Source: Protonemura montana
Taxonomy: Eukaryota > Arthropoda > Insecta > Plecoptera > Nemouridae
Length of the DNA: 64,000 bases
NCBI GenBank assembly: GCA_947568835.1
Contig: OX387609.1
Span: 1,058,001-1,122,000 of the forward strand
Direction: 5' to 3'
In this document: one piece after another, positions 1 to 13,070 of the stretch
Position numbering within the stretch: position 1 is the stretch's first letter
Layout of the letters: each line of letters starts with the position of its first letter
Translations under genes and position numbers: made by a program
The notes under the pieces: generated by a model
Database searches by the model: none
Seen by the model: the letters and a program-made list of their open reading frames with translations, nothing else
What the model was told of the DNA's origin: nothing

Positions 1-930
1 TCTACCAACAAAACATGTCTACCAACAAAACATGTCTACCAACAAAACATGTCTACCAACCAAACATGTCTACCAACAAAACATGTCTACCAACCAAACA
101 TGTCTACCAACAAAACATGTCTACCAACCAAACATGTCTACCAACAAAACATGTCTACCAACCAAACATGTCTACCAACAAAACATGTCTACCAACAAAA
201 CATGTCTACCAACAAAACATGTCTACCAACCAAACATGTCTACCAACAAAACATGTCTACCAACCAAACATGTCTACCAACAAAACATGTCTACCAACCA
301 AACATGTCTACCAACAAAACATGTCTACCAACAAAACATGTCTACCAACAAAACATGTCTACCAACCAAACATGTCTACCAACAAAACATGTCTACCAAC
401 CAAACATGTCTACCAACAAAACATGTCTACCAACCAAACATGTCTACCAACCAAACATGTCTACCAACCAAACATGTCTACCAACAAAACATGTCTACCA
501 ACAAAACATGCCTACCAACAAAACATGCCTACCAACAAAACATGCCTACCAACAAAACATGCCTACCAACAAAACATGCCTACCAACAAAACATGCCTAC
601 CAACCAAACATGCCTACCAACAAAACATGCCTACCAACAAAACATGCCTACCAACAAAACATGCCTACCAACAAAACATGCCTACCAACCAAACATGTCT
701 ACCAACCAAACATGCCTACCAACCAAACATGCCTACCAACCAAACATGTCTACCAACCAAACATGCCTACCAACCAAACATGCCTACCAACCAAACATGC
801 CTACCAACCAAACATGCCTACCAACCAAACATGTCTACCAACCAAACATGCCTACCAACCAAACATGCCTACCAACCAAACATGCCTACCAACCAAACAT
901 GCCTACCAACCAAACATGTCTACCAAAGAC
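1..930. repeat. 17-bp tandem array (accaacaaaacatgtct)
   Basis: About 54 copies run from the left edge, so the array may extend further. Units differ mainly at two sites: caacAaaac or caacCaaac, and catgTct up to about 510 or mostly catgCct after it. Since 17 is not a multiple of three and the unit has no stop in any phase, all three plus-strand frames stay open for 300 codons; these are not genes. Confidence 0.98.
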
Positions 931-1032
931 CACAGACTTACAGAGTTAAACAAAACAAAAATATTGTGAAGATATTGAACACGTTTGGCTGGCAATGTTT
1001 GAATATCTGCAGCAAGGCGGTGAGCGGGTTAA

Positions 1033-1485
1033 GTTAGGTTAGGTTAGGTTAGGTTAGGTTAGGTTAGGTTAGGTTAGGTTAGGTTAGGTTAGGTTAGGTT
1101 AGGTTAGGATAGGTTAGGTTAGGTTAGGTTAGGTTAGGTTAGGTTAGGATAGGTTAGGTTAGGTTAGGTTAGGTTAGGTTAGGTTAGGTTAGGTTAGGTT
1201 AGGTTAGGTTAGGTTAGGTTAGGTTAGGTTAGGTTAGGTTAGGTTAGGTTAGGTTAGGTTAGGTTAGGTTAGGTTAGGTTAGGTTAGGTTAGGTTAGGTT
1301 AGGTTAGGTTAGGTTAGGATAGGTTAGGTTAGGTTAGGTTAGGTTAGGTTAGGTTAGGATAGGTTAGGTTAGGTTAGGTTAGGTTAGGTTAGGTTAGGTT
1401 AGGTTAGGTTAGGTTAGGTTAGGTTAGGTTAGGTTAGGTTAGGTTAGGTTAGGTTAGGTTAGGTTAGGTCAGGTTAGGTTAGGTT
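1033..1485. repeat. Interstitial (TTAGG)n block
   Basis: About 90 uninterrupted pentamers with a few GGATA variants and one GGTCA near the right end. TTAGG is the common arthropod telomere unit; the block has unique sequence on its right and a minisatellite on its left, so it is internal here. Confidence 0.97.
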
Positions 1486-1486
1486 C

Positions 1487-1860
1487 AGCAAATATGTGCA
1501 GGAATGCAGCACATTCACGAGCAAGTTCACAGAAGTTGAGTGAAAGGATTTGATTGGATGCCACCAGCGTTCAACGAGGCTGAACAAGATGCGGGCTAAC
1601 TTACTATTTATCCATCACGTCGATTGAAATATGAGCGAATTTAAAATAACGGTCCGCGGATTTCAAACGTTAAACAACGCATGTAAAAAATCAAACACAA
1701 ACAGAAAGGAAAATGCCGATTGTACGCAAAGTACTGTTTTAATAATGATAGATATTTGCCTGCGGTTTTCCTGCTCTTGTTGTCGTGAATCGATTTTACT
1801 TCACTGCGTTGGTAACACTGCGATTAATCATAATCTATTCGGTCCCGGCACTTGAAAACA

Positions 1861-1896
<36 letters not shown>

Positions 1897-2648
1897 TTGC
1901 GCTGGGAGGAGACATCGTTACATCTGAAACAGCAGCGTGAGATCGGTTATCAGCAAATGTTTACCTAATTGTGGTGATTATCTGCGTTGTTTGCGTTAGG
2001 TTTTGTGTTGTTTCGATGCTATGTCAGACTTTATGTTGGCTTAACAGACAATTTCAGAACAATTTCAAGTTTATTCGAACATTGATTATATAAGTTTGAT
2101 GTCTTGCTTTTAAGAGGGCGAATATTTTCAGAAAATAAGACATTTTTAATAAAAATTTAAAACTTATTTGGTCATTTTTGAATATAATTGTCGATAATAT
2201 TTAGATCCTATTTGATAAGAGCAACTTTACAGAACTGCAACTAAGAATTTGGTGAAGGCTTTAAACGCTTGCCCTGTGAAATGCTGATTGTTCTTGACAA
2301 AATTGCGTACAACTTTAAAAAATGTCTGTATTTTAAAACTGAATCGAGTTATGTTAGAAAAAGTGAAAGCGTAACTCAAATCTCAACAAACTCAGATAAA
2401 GATTTCGAGAAATTATTTAAAAACTTGTCTGAACTTTTTCAAGCTCATTAAAATGCTATTGAGAGTGAAACTGGCATTCATTGAGTGACGCATACCATTT
2501 CTTTACAAGACAAATCGACGAATTATATCGTCACAAACAAGATGGGGAAAAGATTTCAATTTGTTTTATCTTTCCTGCTTTAGATTGGTTTACTGATTGA
2601 TATAAAATGCTGGCTCTCGAATTTTACAATTATCTGCAATCGAAAAAT
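1487..2648. other. No gene seen
   Basis: Mostly AT-rich single-copy sequence with a (GGCGTC)n tract at 1860-1896, about six units. The open frames 1631-1855 and 2269-2451 have no motif, no splice context and ordinary composition. Confidence 0.6.
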
Positions 2649-2725
2649 GTGCAACCGAACCGGGAAACGAACCCGGAACCTCGGAATTGCCGATCTATTG
2701 GTCTACCAACTGAGCTATCCGGGCA
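2649..2725 (-). repeat. tRNA-Lys-like retroposed fragment
   Basis: The minus strand begins GCCCGGATAGCTCAGTTGG, as in animal tRNA-Lys, and ends with a box B (GGTTCGTTTCC). The anticodon arm does not fold and the acceptor is mismatched, so it is not a working tRNA. It shares the broken middle (agaccaa..aga..ggcaatt) with the copy at 42050-42126, which marks a dispersed family. Confidence 0.75.
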
Positions 2726-4013
2726 CATACATTCCATATTTCACGCTCCATGTTTTGCGTTCCCCAAGCTCCCAAAAACATCTTCCAGTTCAGCTTCCTT
2801 TTCAAACTAATTTTAAAATACAACAATAATAATTGAATCCACTGAGTAGACAACTCTCAACCAATCTAAGACTTATCAGTTTCATTGGCTAGAGTTGGCT
2901 TCGCTGACCTCCAACTGCACAACGGAGTCCCCGGGGTAGAAGGGGGGGGGGGGGGGTGATGGGTAATGGGTGGACCAACATTCAGCCGCCAGGGAGCAGC
3001 ATCTGACCGACGCACGATTAACTGCGGTCAAAAGATCCATTTCACCAACTCGACCAGAGAAATTGTCGACCATAGCAACACGATGCGAGATGTTGATTGC
3101 GATTTGTGCTTCTGTAAAGTTAGCTACTATTTTCTTTATTATTTTCTTTATTATTAACCACAATAAACTCTAATAAACTCAACGACGGGGACCTTTCTTC
3201 CGAGCAGCAGTTTCAAATCTCTTGAGATCATTGATTTCTCTTTGTAATTGCAAATGCCCGTTACTTATCAAGGGTTATGAGGTGAATATGTGTTAAGCTT
3301 GTTATAGGAATTGTCTGGTCATTAAAATTTAACGCAAGAGTAACTGTACATTCGAATTATCAGTAGGTACTTGCAATAATTGGATTTCAGTTGGACTTTC
3401 TTTTACTTTCTTTTCTTTGGGGCCCTGCAACTCTGCAGCCCTTTGAGACTTGGATCTCTTTTAACAATAAAACTGTTGGAAATTACACGGCTAACTTTCT
3501 TGCGAATTTCCCATGAGTCAAAAGATGTTTAAAAGTATGTTTTGTTAAGATTGTTTTTTTCTGGCTTTTTGCCATCCTCTATTTGTTTGCCAGATTTGCA
3601 GCAGAAAAGCTCGTCCGAGGAAATTAAGAAATGCACAAAGCGCATGAGTTTAATTGAAATGCGGTTTAGATTCCAGGACTAAATCAAACGTTATCTAGCA
3701 AACGTAATTACTTGTGTTTTTGCTTTGCAAAGTCCAAATACCGCTCGAGATAAATTCAATATCTCAGCGAAGAAAAAAGTCGGAACATACAAAATTAATT
3801 CAAATGAGACGTGCATGTTATGCACTTCAGTTTTAGTGAGAAATAATTGATCCAATGTTTGCTGATTTTGCCGGTCGACCGTTTTCCAAAAAAGGACGCT
3901 TGCCTTATTTTAAAAAACGTCAAACGAAAGTCATTTTTGTTTCGATTTTGTTTGCACTACTTTGTACTTGTTTAAAAATCTTTGTTCTGGTAACTTAATG
4001 TTGATGCGCTAAA
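2726..4013. other. No gene seen
   Basis: Contains a 15-G run at 2942-2956 and AT-rich sequence. No repeat family from elsewhere in the window and no plausible coding exon was recognised. Confidence 0.55.
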
Positions 4014-7000
4014 CTCATTCTTGATTCGGTGATATCCACTGCAATGGGTTTTCAAACACAAGACAATGTTGGGACTCCGAGATTGTCTCTGTTAGTTTAA
4101 AATGTTGTAAACCACTTGGACCAAGTTAGAGAGCTCACAGTGACACTACATATACTCATTCTTGATTCGGTGATATCCACTGCAATGGGTTTTCAAACAC
4201 AAGACAATGTTGGGACTCCGAGATTGTGTCTGTTAGTTTAAAATGTTGTAAACCACTTGGACCAAGTTAGAGAGCTCACAGTGACACTACATATACTCAT
4301 TCTTGATTCGGTGATATCCACTGCAATGGGTTTTCAAACACAAGACAATGTTGGGACTCCGAGATTGTGTCTGTTAGTTTAAAATGTTGTAAACCACTTG
4401 GACCAAGTTAGAGAGCTCACAGTGACACTACATATACTCATTCTTGATTCGGTGATATCCACTGCAATGGGTTTTCAAACACAAGACAATGTTGGGACTC
4501 CGAGATTGTGTCTGTTAGTTTAAAATGTTGTAAACCACTTGGACCAAGTTAGAGAGCTCACAGTGACACTACATATACTCATTCTTGATTCGGTGATATC
4601 CACTGCAATGGGTTTTCAAACACAAGACAATGTTGGGACTCCGAGATTGTCTCTGTTAGTTTAAAATGTTGTAAACCACTTGGACCAAGTTAGAGAGCTC
4701 ACAGTGACACTACATATACTCATTCTTGATTCGGTGATATCCACTGCAATGGGTTTTCAAACACAAGACAATGTTGGGACTCCGAGATTGTCTCTGTTAG
4801 TTTAAAATGTTGTAAACCACTTGGACCAAGTTAGAGAGCTCACAGTGACACTACATGTACTCATTCTTGATTCGGTGATATCCACTGCAATGGGTTTTCA
4901 AACACAAGACAATGTTGGGACTCCGAGATTGTGTCTGTTAGTTTAAAATGTTGTAAACCACTTGGACCAAGTTAGAGAGCTCACAGTGACACTACATATA
5001 CTCATTCTTGATTCGGTGATATCCACTGCAATGGGTTTTCAAACACAAGACAATGTTGGGACTCCGAGATTGTCTCTGTTAGTTTAAAATGTTGTAAACC
5101 ACTTGGACCAAGTTAGAGAGCTCACAGTGACACTACATATACTCATTCTTGATTCGGTGATATCCACTGCAATGGGTTTTCAAACACAAGACAATGTTGG
5201 GACTCCGAGATTGTGTCTGTTAGTTTAAAATGTTGTAAACCACTTGGACCAAGTTAGAGAGCTCACAGTGACACTACATATACTCATTCTTGATTCGGTG
5301 ATATCCACTGCAATGGGTTTTCAAACACAAGACAATGTTGGGACTCCGAGATTGTCTCTGTTAGTTTAAAATGTTGTAAACCACTTGGACCAAGTTAGAG
5401 AGCTCACAGTGACACTACATATACTCATTCTTGATTCGGTGATATCCACTGCAATGGGTTTTCAAACACAAGACAATGTTGGGACTCCGAGATTGTCTCT
5501 GTTAGTTTAAAATGTTGTAAACCACTTGGACCAAGTTAGAGAGCTCACAGTGACACTACATATACTCATTCTTGATTCGGTGATATCCACTGCAATGGGT
5601 TTTCAAACACAAGACAATGTTGGGACTCCGAGATTGTCTCTGTTAGTTTAAAATGTTGTAAACCACTTGGACCAAGTTAGAGAGCTCACAGTGACACTAC
5701 ATATACTCATTCTTGATTCGGTGATATCCACTGCAATGGGTTTTCAAACACAAGACAATGTTGGGACTCCGAGATTGTGTCTGTTAGTTTAAAATGTTGT
5801 AAACCACTTGGACCAAGTTAGAGAGCTCACAGTGACACTACATATACTCATTCTTGATTCGGTGATATCCACTGCAATGGGTTTTCAAACACAAGACAAT
5901 GTTGGGACTCCGAGATTGTCTCTGTTAGTTTAAAATGTTGTAAACCACTTGGACCAAGTTAGAGAGCTCACAGTGACACTACATATACTCATTCTTGATT
6001 CGGTGATATCCACTGCAATGGGTTTTCAAACACAAGACAATGTTGGGACTCCGAGATTGTCTCTGTTAGTTTAAAATGTTGTAAACCACTTGGACCAAGT
6101 TAGAGAGCTCACAGTGACACTACATATACTCATTCTTGATTCGGTGATATCCACTGCAATGGGTTTTCAAACACAAGACAATGTTGGGACTCCGAGATTG
6201 TGTCTGTTAGTTTAAAATGTTGTAAACCACTTGGACCAAGTTAGAGAGCTCACAGTGACACTACATATACTCATTCTTGATTCGGTGATATCCACTGCAA
6301 TGGGTTTTCAAACACAAGACAATGTTGGGACTCCGAGATTGTCTCTGTTAGTTTAAAATGTTGTAAACCACTTGGACCAAGTTAGAGAGCTCACAGTGAC
6401 ACTACATATACTCATTCTTGATTCGGTGATATCCACTGCAATGGGTTTTCAAACACAAGACAATGTTGGGACTCCGAGATTGTCTCTGTTAGTTTAAAAT
6501 GTTGTAAACCACTTGGACCAAGTTAGAGAGCTCACAGTGACACTACATATACTCATTCTTGATTCGGTGATATCCACTGCAATGGGTTTTCAAACACAAG
6601 ACAATGTTGGGACTCCGAGATTGTCTCTGTTAGTTTAAAATGTTGTAAACCACTTGGACCAAGTTAGAGAGCTCACAGTGACACTACATATACTCATTCT
6701 TGATTCGGTGATATCCACTGCAATGGGTTTTCAAACACAAGACAATGTTGGGACTCCGAGATTGTCTCTGTTAGTTTAAAATGTTGTAAACCACTTGGAC
6801 CAAGTTAGAGAGCTCACAGTGACACTACATATACTCATTCTTGATTCGGTGATATCCACTGCAATGGGTTTTCAAACACAAGACAATGTTGGGACTCCGA
6901 GATTGTCTCTGTTAGTTTAAAATGTTGTAAACCACTTGGACCAAGTTAGAGAGCTCACAGTGACACTACATATACTCATTCTTGATTCGGTGATATCCAC

Positions 7001-7527
7001 TGCAATGGGTTTTCAAACACAAGACAATGTTGGGACTCCGAGATTGTCTCTGTTAGTTTAAAATGTTGTAAACCACTTGGACCAAGTTAGAGAGCTCACA
7101 GTGACACTACATATACTCATTCTTGATTCGGTGATATCCACTGCAATGGGTTTTCAAACACAAGACAATGTTGGGACTCCGAGATTGTCTCTGTTAGTTT
7201 AAAATGTTGTAAACCACTTGGACCAAGTTAGAGAGCTCACAGTGACACTACATATACTCATTCTTGATTCGGTGATATCCACTGCAATGGGTTTTCAAAC
7301 ACAAGACAATGTTGGGACTCCGAGATTGTGTCTGTTAGTTTAAAATGTTGTAAACCACTTGGACCAAGTTAGAGAGCTCACAGTGACACTACATATACTC
7401 ATTCTTGATTCGGTGATATCCACTGCAATGGGTTTTCAAACACAAGACAATGTTGGGACTCCGAGATTGTGTCTGTTAGTTTAAAATGTTGTAAACCACT
7501 TGGACCAAGTTAGAGAGCTCACAGTGA
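4014..7527. repeat. 141-bp satellite array, 25 copies
   Basis: Units begin ctcattcttgattcggtgat and end cacagtgacactacatata. Twenty-five copies are nearly identical; the recurring difference is one base in gattgt(C/G)tctg. One unit boundary has acatgtact in place of acatatact (about 4855). The last unit breaks off at cacagtga. Confidence 0.98.
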
Positions 7528-8950
7528 GGCAATTTGCTCGACACTCGATGACCGCAATCCTGGTTCGATCCTGATCCTGGCAATCTCTCAACGGCTGACG
7601 GCTCGCCGCAGGAAAGCCACACTTTGCGGTAAGTTCCGGGAAGTTCCGGGAAGTTCCGGGATGCGTTCCACACAATTCAACAAGACGCGGTGATAGTAAA
7701 TAAATCATTGTAAATCTCCGACAGTCACCAAAGTTTAGTCTAACTTGTCTTAGTTTGAATAGAATGAGACTTAATTCCGAGACGTTCCATGGCGAATTAG
7801 AAATGTGATTGTGCTCCAGAAAGAGAAGGGGAAATGAGCTTCAATGTCGATGGCTTCTCTAATCCCTTGCAACCGTCTTAAAGCGGATGGATTTCTTGAG
7901 TGAAGTATATTTAAGTTGTTGGCGGTTTGATTTCGGATTTTTAAACAAGGTTTAAACCAGTTTTTGTTTCCTACGCAAGAAGATTTTAGCTCAAATTTGA
8001 TAGTTTTTGTTCAACTTATTGATTTGTCTGTAAAAAATGATAAATATTTGTGAAATTAATTAAAGAACTGATTGATTTATGTTGATTAAAAAACATGTGT
8101 TTGTTGCTAATAGTCAATCAGCTGATGCCCCATCAAACCAAACCATCATCAAAACAAAACTGGTTAGAGAAAAAACAGACATAAAAACTGAAAAAAAGCT
8201 TGCAAAAACTCTTTTTCAAAATCTACGGCCACCACAACATGTATTTTCTTTTCCTAAAACTAAATAAATGAACAATTTATAAAACTTGTTTTATATAAAG
8301 TGATCAAAACAGCAATTGAAATGGCTGTGATGTACCACTATAGTTAAGTTCACTTAGAGTAAATGAACCCAATTGAAGCCAGCACAAAGCAAAACTTTCA
8401 CTCTTGTTTCTAGCACACATTGAATTGAATCTCAACAAAAACTCGCTTAACATTTCCCTCTGTTACCTCGTCAAGCTAACTCTTGCATCGCTGTCAAAAT
8501 GTCAAACTGTCACCAAACCTTGCCTGACATTGTTGCGTGACAAAACGATACCCGACAATCTCTTGTCATCTTCTTAGCGGCTGTCACCGTGACACGATCA
8601 TAATTCACATCTTATATAATCAGCTACTGTCTTACAGAGCTGGGAATTATTTTCCATGCAATTTCTAAGCGTATAATGAGATTAAGGTTAGGTTAGAATT
8701 TTGCTTGTGACATCTTGAATGATACCTTGTCCCAGATGGCCTAGACGCTCTTTGTTTCCAATGTTACTAACTTCTGTCTTGTTTTCAAGTCACATACATT
8801 CTCCAAGTAAATAAAATAGGTTTATCCAACTCACGTGCTTTGCCCAGTGGCGCACGCTAATGTCTGTAAGCTCGGCCATGCTTAATGATGTCACTTTCAT
8901 GAGATGAAATTAGAAATGGTATAAAATTGTAGCTAAAAAGTTCCAAGAAT
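7528..8950. other. No gene seen
   Basis: Just right of the satellite there is a box-B-like ggttcgatcctgatcctgg (7562-7580) and a triple aagttccggg (7631-7660). The remainder is AT-rich. The open frame 8079-8267 is Lys-rich without recognisable features. Confidence 0.5.
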
Positions 8951-9707
8951 CAATGAGAGGTTGGAGGGATGAGAGTTAAGCAACACTGTGCTGGGTCAGG
9001 TATTGGATGGGTGACCATCATACACATGACCAGTTCTGTTCGGGAGAGAGGTTGGAGGGATGAAAGTTAAGCAACACTGCGCTGGGTCAGGTATTGGATG
9101 GGTGACCATCATACACATGACCAGTTCTGTTCGGGAGAGAGGTTGGAGGGATGAAAGTTGAGCAACACTGCGCTGGGTCAGGTATTGGATGGGTGACCAT
9201 TATACACATGACCCGTTCTGTTCGGGAGAGAGGTTGGAGGGATGAAAGTTGAGCAACACTGCGCTGGGTCAGGTATTGGATGGGTGACCATCATACACAT
9301 GACCAGTTCTGTTCGGGAGAGAGGTTGGAGGGATGAAAGTTAAGCAACACTGCGCTGGGTCAGGTATTGGATGGTTGACCATCATACACATGACCAGTTC
9401 TGTTCGGGAGAGAGGTTGGAGGGATGAAAGCTAGTACAGCAACTTCACTCGCCTTGCTTATCAACCTCTCGACAGCATGGATTTGTGGAGGAATCCTGTT
9501 GTTCGCGTTGTACCGTCCTTCGGAAGGGCAGCCGGTGGTCACCTTGGTGCTATTCGACAGGAGTAGGCTACGTGCCGGCACCGGGTTTCCCCTCCTCCCT
9601 TCTAGGCTAGGTTATCATCATCATCCACACATTCACCGACGCCATTAGACCAGTGCCGCATGGCCAGATGTCAAAACAGTGCGTCGTTAAACGCAATAAA
9701 TGAATCA
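8951..9707 (+). mobile_element. 5S-derived SINE, copy A (5 head units plus body)
   Basis: Five 91-bp units with the 5S-like core (gttaagcaacactgcgctgg, tattggatgggtgacc), then the body starting gctagtacagcaac and ending at the tail agtgcgtcgttaaac near 9700. The extreme 5' head is missing. The short frames inside (9424-9648, 9360-9581) are translations of the body and not genes. Confidence 0.9.
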
Positions 9708-10377
9708 GGATCAGCATGTGTTTATCCATCATTACGCCAATGTTTTCCAAGAGTGTCACGGCACGCCACTGAATCACCGCCTCCTAAATTCTTTCTGCTG
9801 ATTTACACATCGAGATTCCAAACAGAAACAAACGCACGCGTGACCTAGCACGGCGATATTGCTTGCCAAGAAAATGCACATTTTCTATCCCGTAACGCTT
9901 TTCTTTTGTCCTGCTCTTCTCTTCTCTTCTCTGCTTTGCTTTGGTAGGATGAGTCAATACAGATGCAATGCGATGTTATGATATGGAAAATCGATAAAAC
10001 AGAGAGTTTAGTTTGTCCGCGTTGCTTGCAAGGGAGAATGGGAACGAAACGGAAAACGTGGAATGTTTTCAATGTTTCAGTTGTACTCGAAATAATTCAA
10101 ACGAAAAGTTGGTACAATTTTAACTTGGCAAGAAGCTACGTGTGGAATTCGAACAGAATTTCAGCCTATATTAAGCGTAATTACTCCCTGGTTCTGCAAT
10201 TAATGTCTACTTATTATTGCTAAAGATATTTATGTTGAATCGCATTGAAAATAAAGTGTTAAATTTCTTCAGCCGTCCGTCTTGCGTCTTCCGCTTCCGC
10301 TTTAGTAAAGTAGGTATCGCACAAGCGTAACAATTCAATACCTTATTATTATCAACACTCGTTACCGTCTCAAAAAT
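9708..10377. other. No gene seen
   Basis: Ordinary single-copy sequence with a tcttctcttctct pyrimidine stretch near 9915. The opposite-strand frames at 9845-10223 overlap each other and show no domain. Confidence 0.5.
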
Positions 10378-10423
10378 ATATACCCAAACGAGGACTCGAA
10401 CCCCGAACTCCACCTAATGAAAT
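10333..10423 (-). repeat. Fragment of the inverted-repeat/tRNA-like element
   Basis: Carries the terminal motif ttattattatcaacac, accgtctcaaaaat, and a tRNA-like T arm (minus: ggggttcgagtcc). The 5' half of the tRNA-like part is replaced by the 48-bp module described next. Confidence 0.7.
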
Positions 10424-10478
10424 ACCCCGCACATTTCAAGCGTTTGCAATTGAATTAAGTTAAGATTTCATCCGAATT
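10424..10478 (-). repeat. 48-bp dispersed module, copy 1
   Basis: aaataccccgcacatttcaa then gcgtttgcaattgaattaag; on the minus strand it matches the modules at 14227, 16318, 16531, 57484 and 59318. Confidence 0.7.
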
Positions 10479-10720
10479 CAATACCTTTTCGTTACTTTAC
10501 TATTATTGTATTTTTTTTTTGTCTAGATAAGGAAGTATGGAAGAACTTGGCGTATAATAAAGAGTTTTAAAAAAAGGAAAATTATTTGGAAAAATGAAGT
10601 TACATGCCTTAAATTAAGTATTTTCTAGCTGTTTTAATTAACAGATGAAATAAAATTCAATTAAAAATGCTTAAAAAACTGTCTGATTTGCCATAAGAAG
10701 CTTTGATAAAAACAGTTAGT

Positions 10721-13070
10721 CTTCACGTGGCTTGGTTCAGATTTCTCTACTATGTGACTGAGTTGGTCTTCACGTGGCTTGGTTCAGATTTCTCTGCTCT
10801 GTGACTGAGTTGATCTTCACGTGGCTTGGTTCAGATTTCTCTGCTCTGTGACTGAGTTGGTCTTCACGGGGCTTGGTTCAGATTTCTCTACTCTGTGACT
10901 GAGTTGGTCTTCACGTGGCTTGGTTCAGATTTCTCTGCTATGAGACTGAGTTGGTCTTCACGTGGCTTGGTTCAGATTTCTCTGCTATGTGACTGAGTTG
11001 GTCTTCACGTGGCTTGGTTCAGATTTCTCTACTCTGTGACTGAGTTGGTCTTCACGGGGCTTGGTTCAGATTTCTCTGCTATGAGACTGAGTTGGTCTTC
11101 ACGTGGCTTGGTTCAGATTTCTCTGCTATGAGACTGAGTTGGTCTTCACGTGGCTTGGTTCAGATTTCTCTGCTATGAGACTGAGTTGGTCTTCACGGGG
11201 CTTGGTTCAGATTTCTCTACTCTGTGACTGAGTTGGTCTTCACGTGGCTTGGTTCAGATTTCTCTGCTATGTGACTGAGTTGGTCTTCACGTGGCTTGGT
11301 TCAGATTTCTCTGCTATGAGACTGAGTTGGTCTTCACGGGGCTTGGTTCAGATTTCTCTGCTATGAGACTGAGTTGGTCTTCACGGGGCTTGGTTCAGAT
11401 TTCTCTGCTATGTGACTGAGTTGGTCTTCACGTGGCTTGGTTCAGATTTCTCTGCTCTGAGACTGAGTTGGTCTTCACGGGGCTTGGTTCAGATTTCTCT
11501 GCTATGAGACTGAGTTGGTCTTCACGTGGCTTGGTTCAGATTTCTCTGCTATGTGACTGAGTTGGTCTTCACGTGGCTTGGTTCAGATTTCTCTGCTATG
11601 AGACTGAGTTGGTCTTCACGGGGCTTGGTTCAGATTTCTCTGCTATGAGACTGAGTTGGTCTTCACGTGGCTTGGTTCAGATTTCTCTGCTATGTGACTG
11701 AGTTGGTCTTCACGTGGCTTGGTTCAGATTTCTCTGCTATGAGACTGAGTTGGTCTTCACGGGGCTTGGTTCAGATTTCTCTGCTATGAGACTGAGTTGG
11801 TCTTCACGTGGCTTGGTTCAGATTTCTCTGCTATGTGACTGAGTTGGTCTTCACGGGGCTTGGTTCAGATTTCTCTGCTATGAGACTGAGTTGGTCTTCA
11901 CGGGGCTTGGTTCAGATTTCTCTGCTCTGTGACTGAGTTGGTCTTCACGTGGCTTGGTTCAGATTTCTCTGCTCTGTGACTGAGTTGGTCTTCACGTGGC
12001 TTGGTTCAGATTTCTCTGCTATGTGACTGAGTTGGTCTTCACGGGGCTTGGTTCAGATTTCTCTGCTATGAGACTGAGTTGGTCTTCACGGGGCTTGGTT
12101 CAGATTTCTCTGCTCTGTGACTGAGTTGGTCTTCACGTGGCTTGGTTCAGATTTCTCTGCTATGAGACTGAGTTGGTCTTCACGGGGCTTGGTTCAGATT
12201 TCTCTGCTATGAGACTGAGTTGGTCTTCACGTGGCTTGGTTCAGATTTCTCTGCTCTGTGACTGAGTTGGTCTTCACGGGGCTTGGTTCAGATTTCTCTA
12301 CTCTGAGACTGAGTTGGTCTTCACGTGGCTTGGTTCAGATTTCTCTGCTATGTGACTGAGTTGGTCTTCACGTGGCTTGGTTCAGATTTCTCTACTCTGA
12401 GACTGAGTTGGTCTTCACGGGGCTTGGTTCAGATTTCTCTACTATGTGACTGAGTTGGTCTTCACGGGGCTTGGTTCAGATTTCTCTACTCTGAGACTGA
12501 GTTGGTCTTCACGTGGCTTGGTTCAGATTTCTCTGCTATGTGACTGAGTTGGTCTTCACGTGGCTTGGTTCAGATTTCTCTACTCTGAGACTGAGTTGGT
12601 CTTCACGGGGCTTGGTTCAGATTTCTCTACTATGTGACTGAGTTGGTCTTCACGGGGCTTGGTTCAGATTTCTCTACTCTGTGACTGAGTTGGTCTTCAC
12701 GTGGCTTGGTTCAGATTTCTCTGCTATGAGACTGAGTTGGTCTTCACGGGGCTTGGTTCAGATTTCTCTGCTATGTGACTGAGTTGGTCTTCACGGGGCT
12801 TGGTTCAGATTTCTCTGCTATGTGACTGAGTTGGTCTTCACGGGGCTTGGTTCAGATTTCTCTGCTATGTGACTGAGTTGGTCTTCACGGGGCTTGGTTC
12901 AGATTTCTCTGCTATGTGACTGAGTTGGTCTTCACGTGGCTTGGTTCAGATTTCTCTGCTATGTGACTGAGTTGGTCTTCACGGGGCTTGGTTCAGATTT
13001 CTCTGCTATGTGACTGAGTTGGTCTTCACGTGGCTTGGTTCAGATTTCTCTGCTCTGTGACTGAGTTGGT
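10721..13070. repeat. 47-bp satellite array, 50 copies
   Basis: The unit is cttcacgtggcttggttcag, atttctctgctatgtgactg, agttggt. The array length of 2350 bp is exactly 50 units with no indels seen. Variation is almost limited to four two-state sites: cacgTgg/cacgGgg, ctctGct/ctctAct, ctAtg/ctCtg and tgTga/tgAga. Confidence 0.97.

Noticed and set aside
15-1037. Three overlapping long open frames (about 300-340 codons)
   Set aside because: All are translations of a 17-bp tandem repeat in three phases; no domain, start context or splice signal.
1033-1485. True chromosome end
   Set aside because: The block is followed by unique sequence and a whole gene on one side and by a minisatellite on the other; orientation and length do not require a terminus.
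4014-7527. CRISPR array
   Set aside because: Direct tandem units of 141 bp without distinct spacers, in an animal genome.
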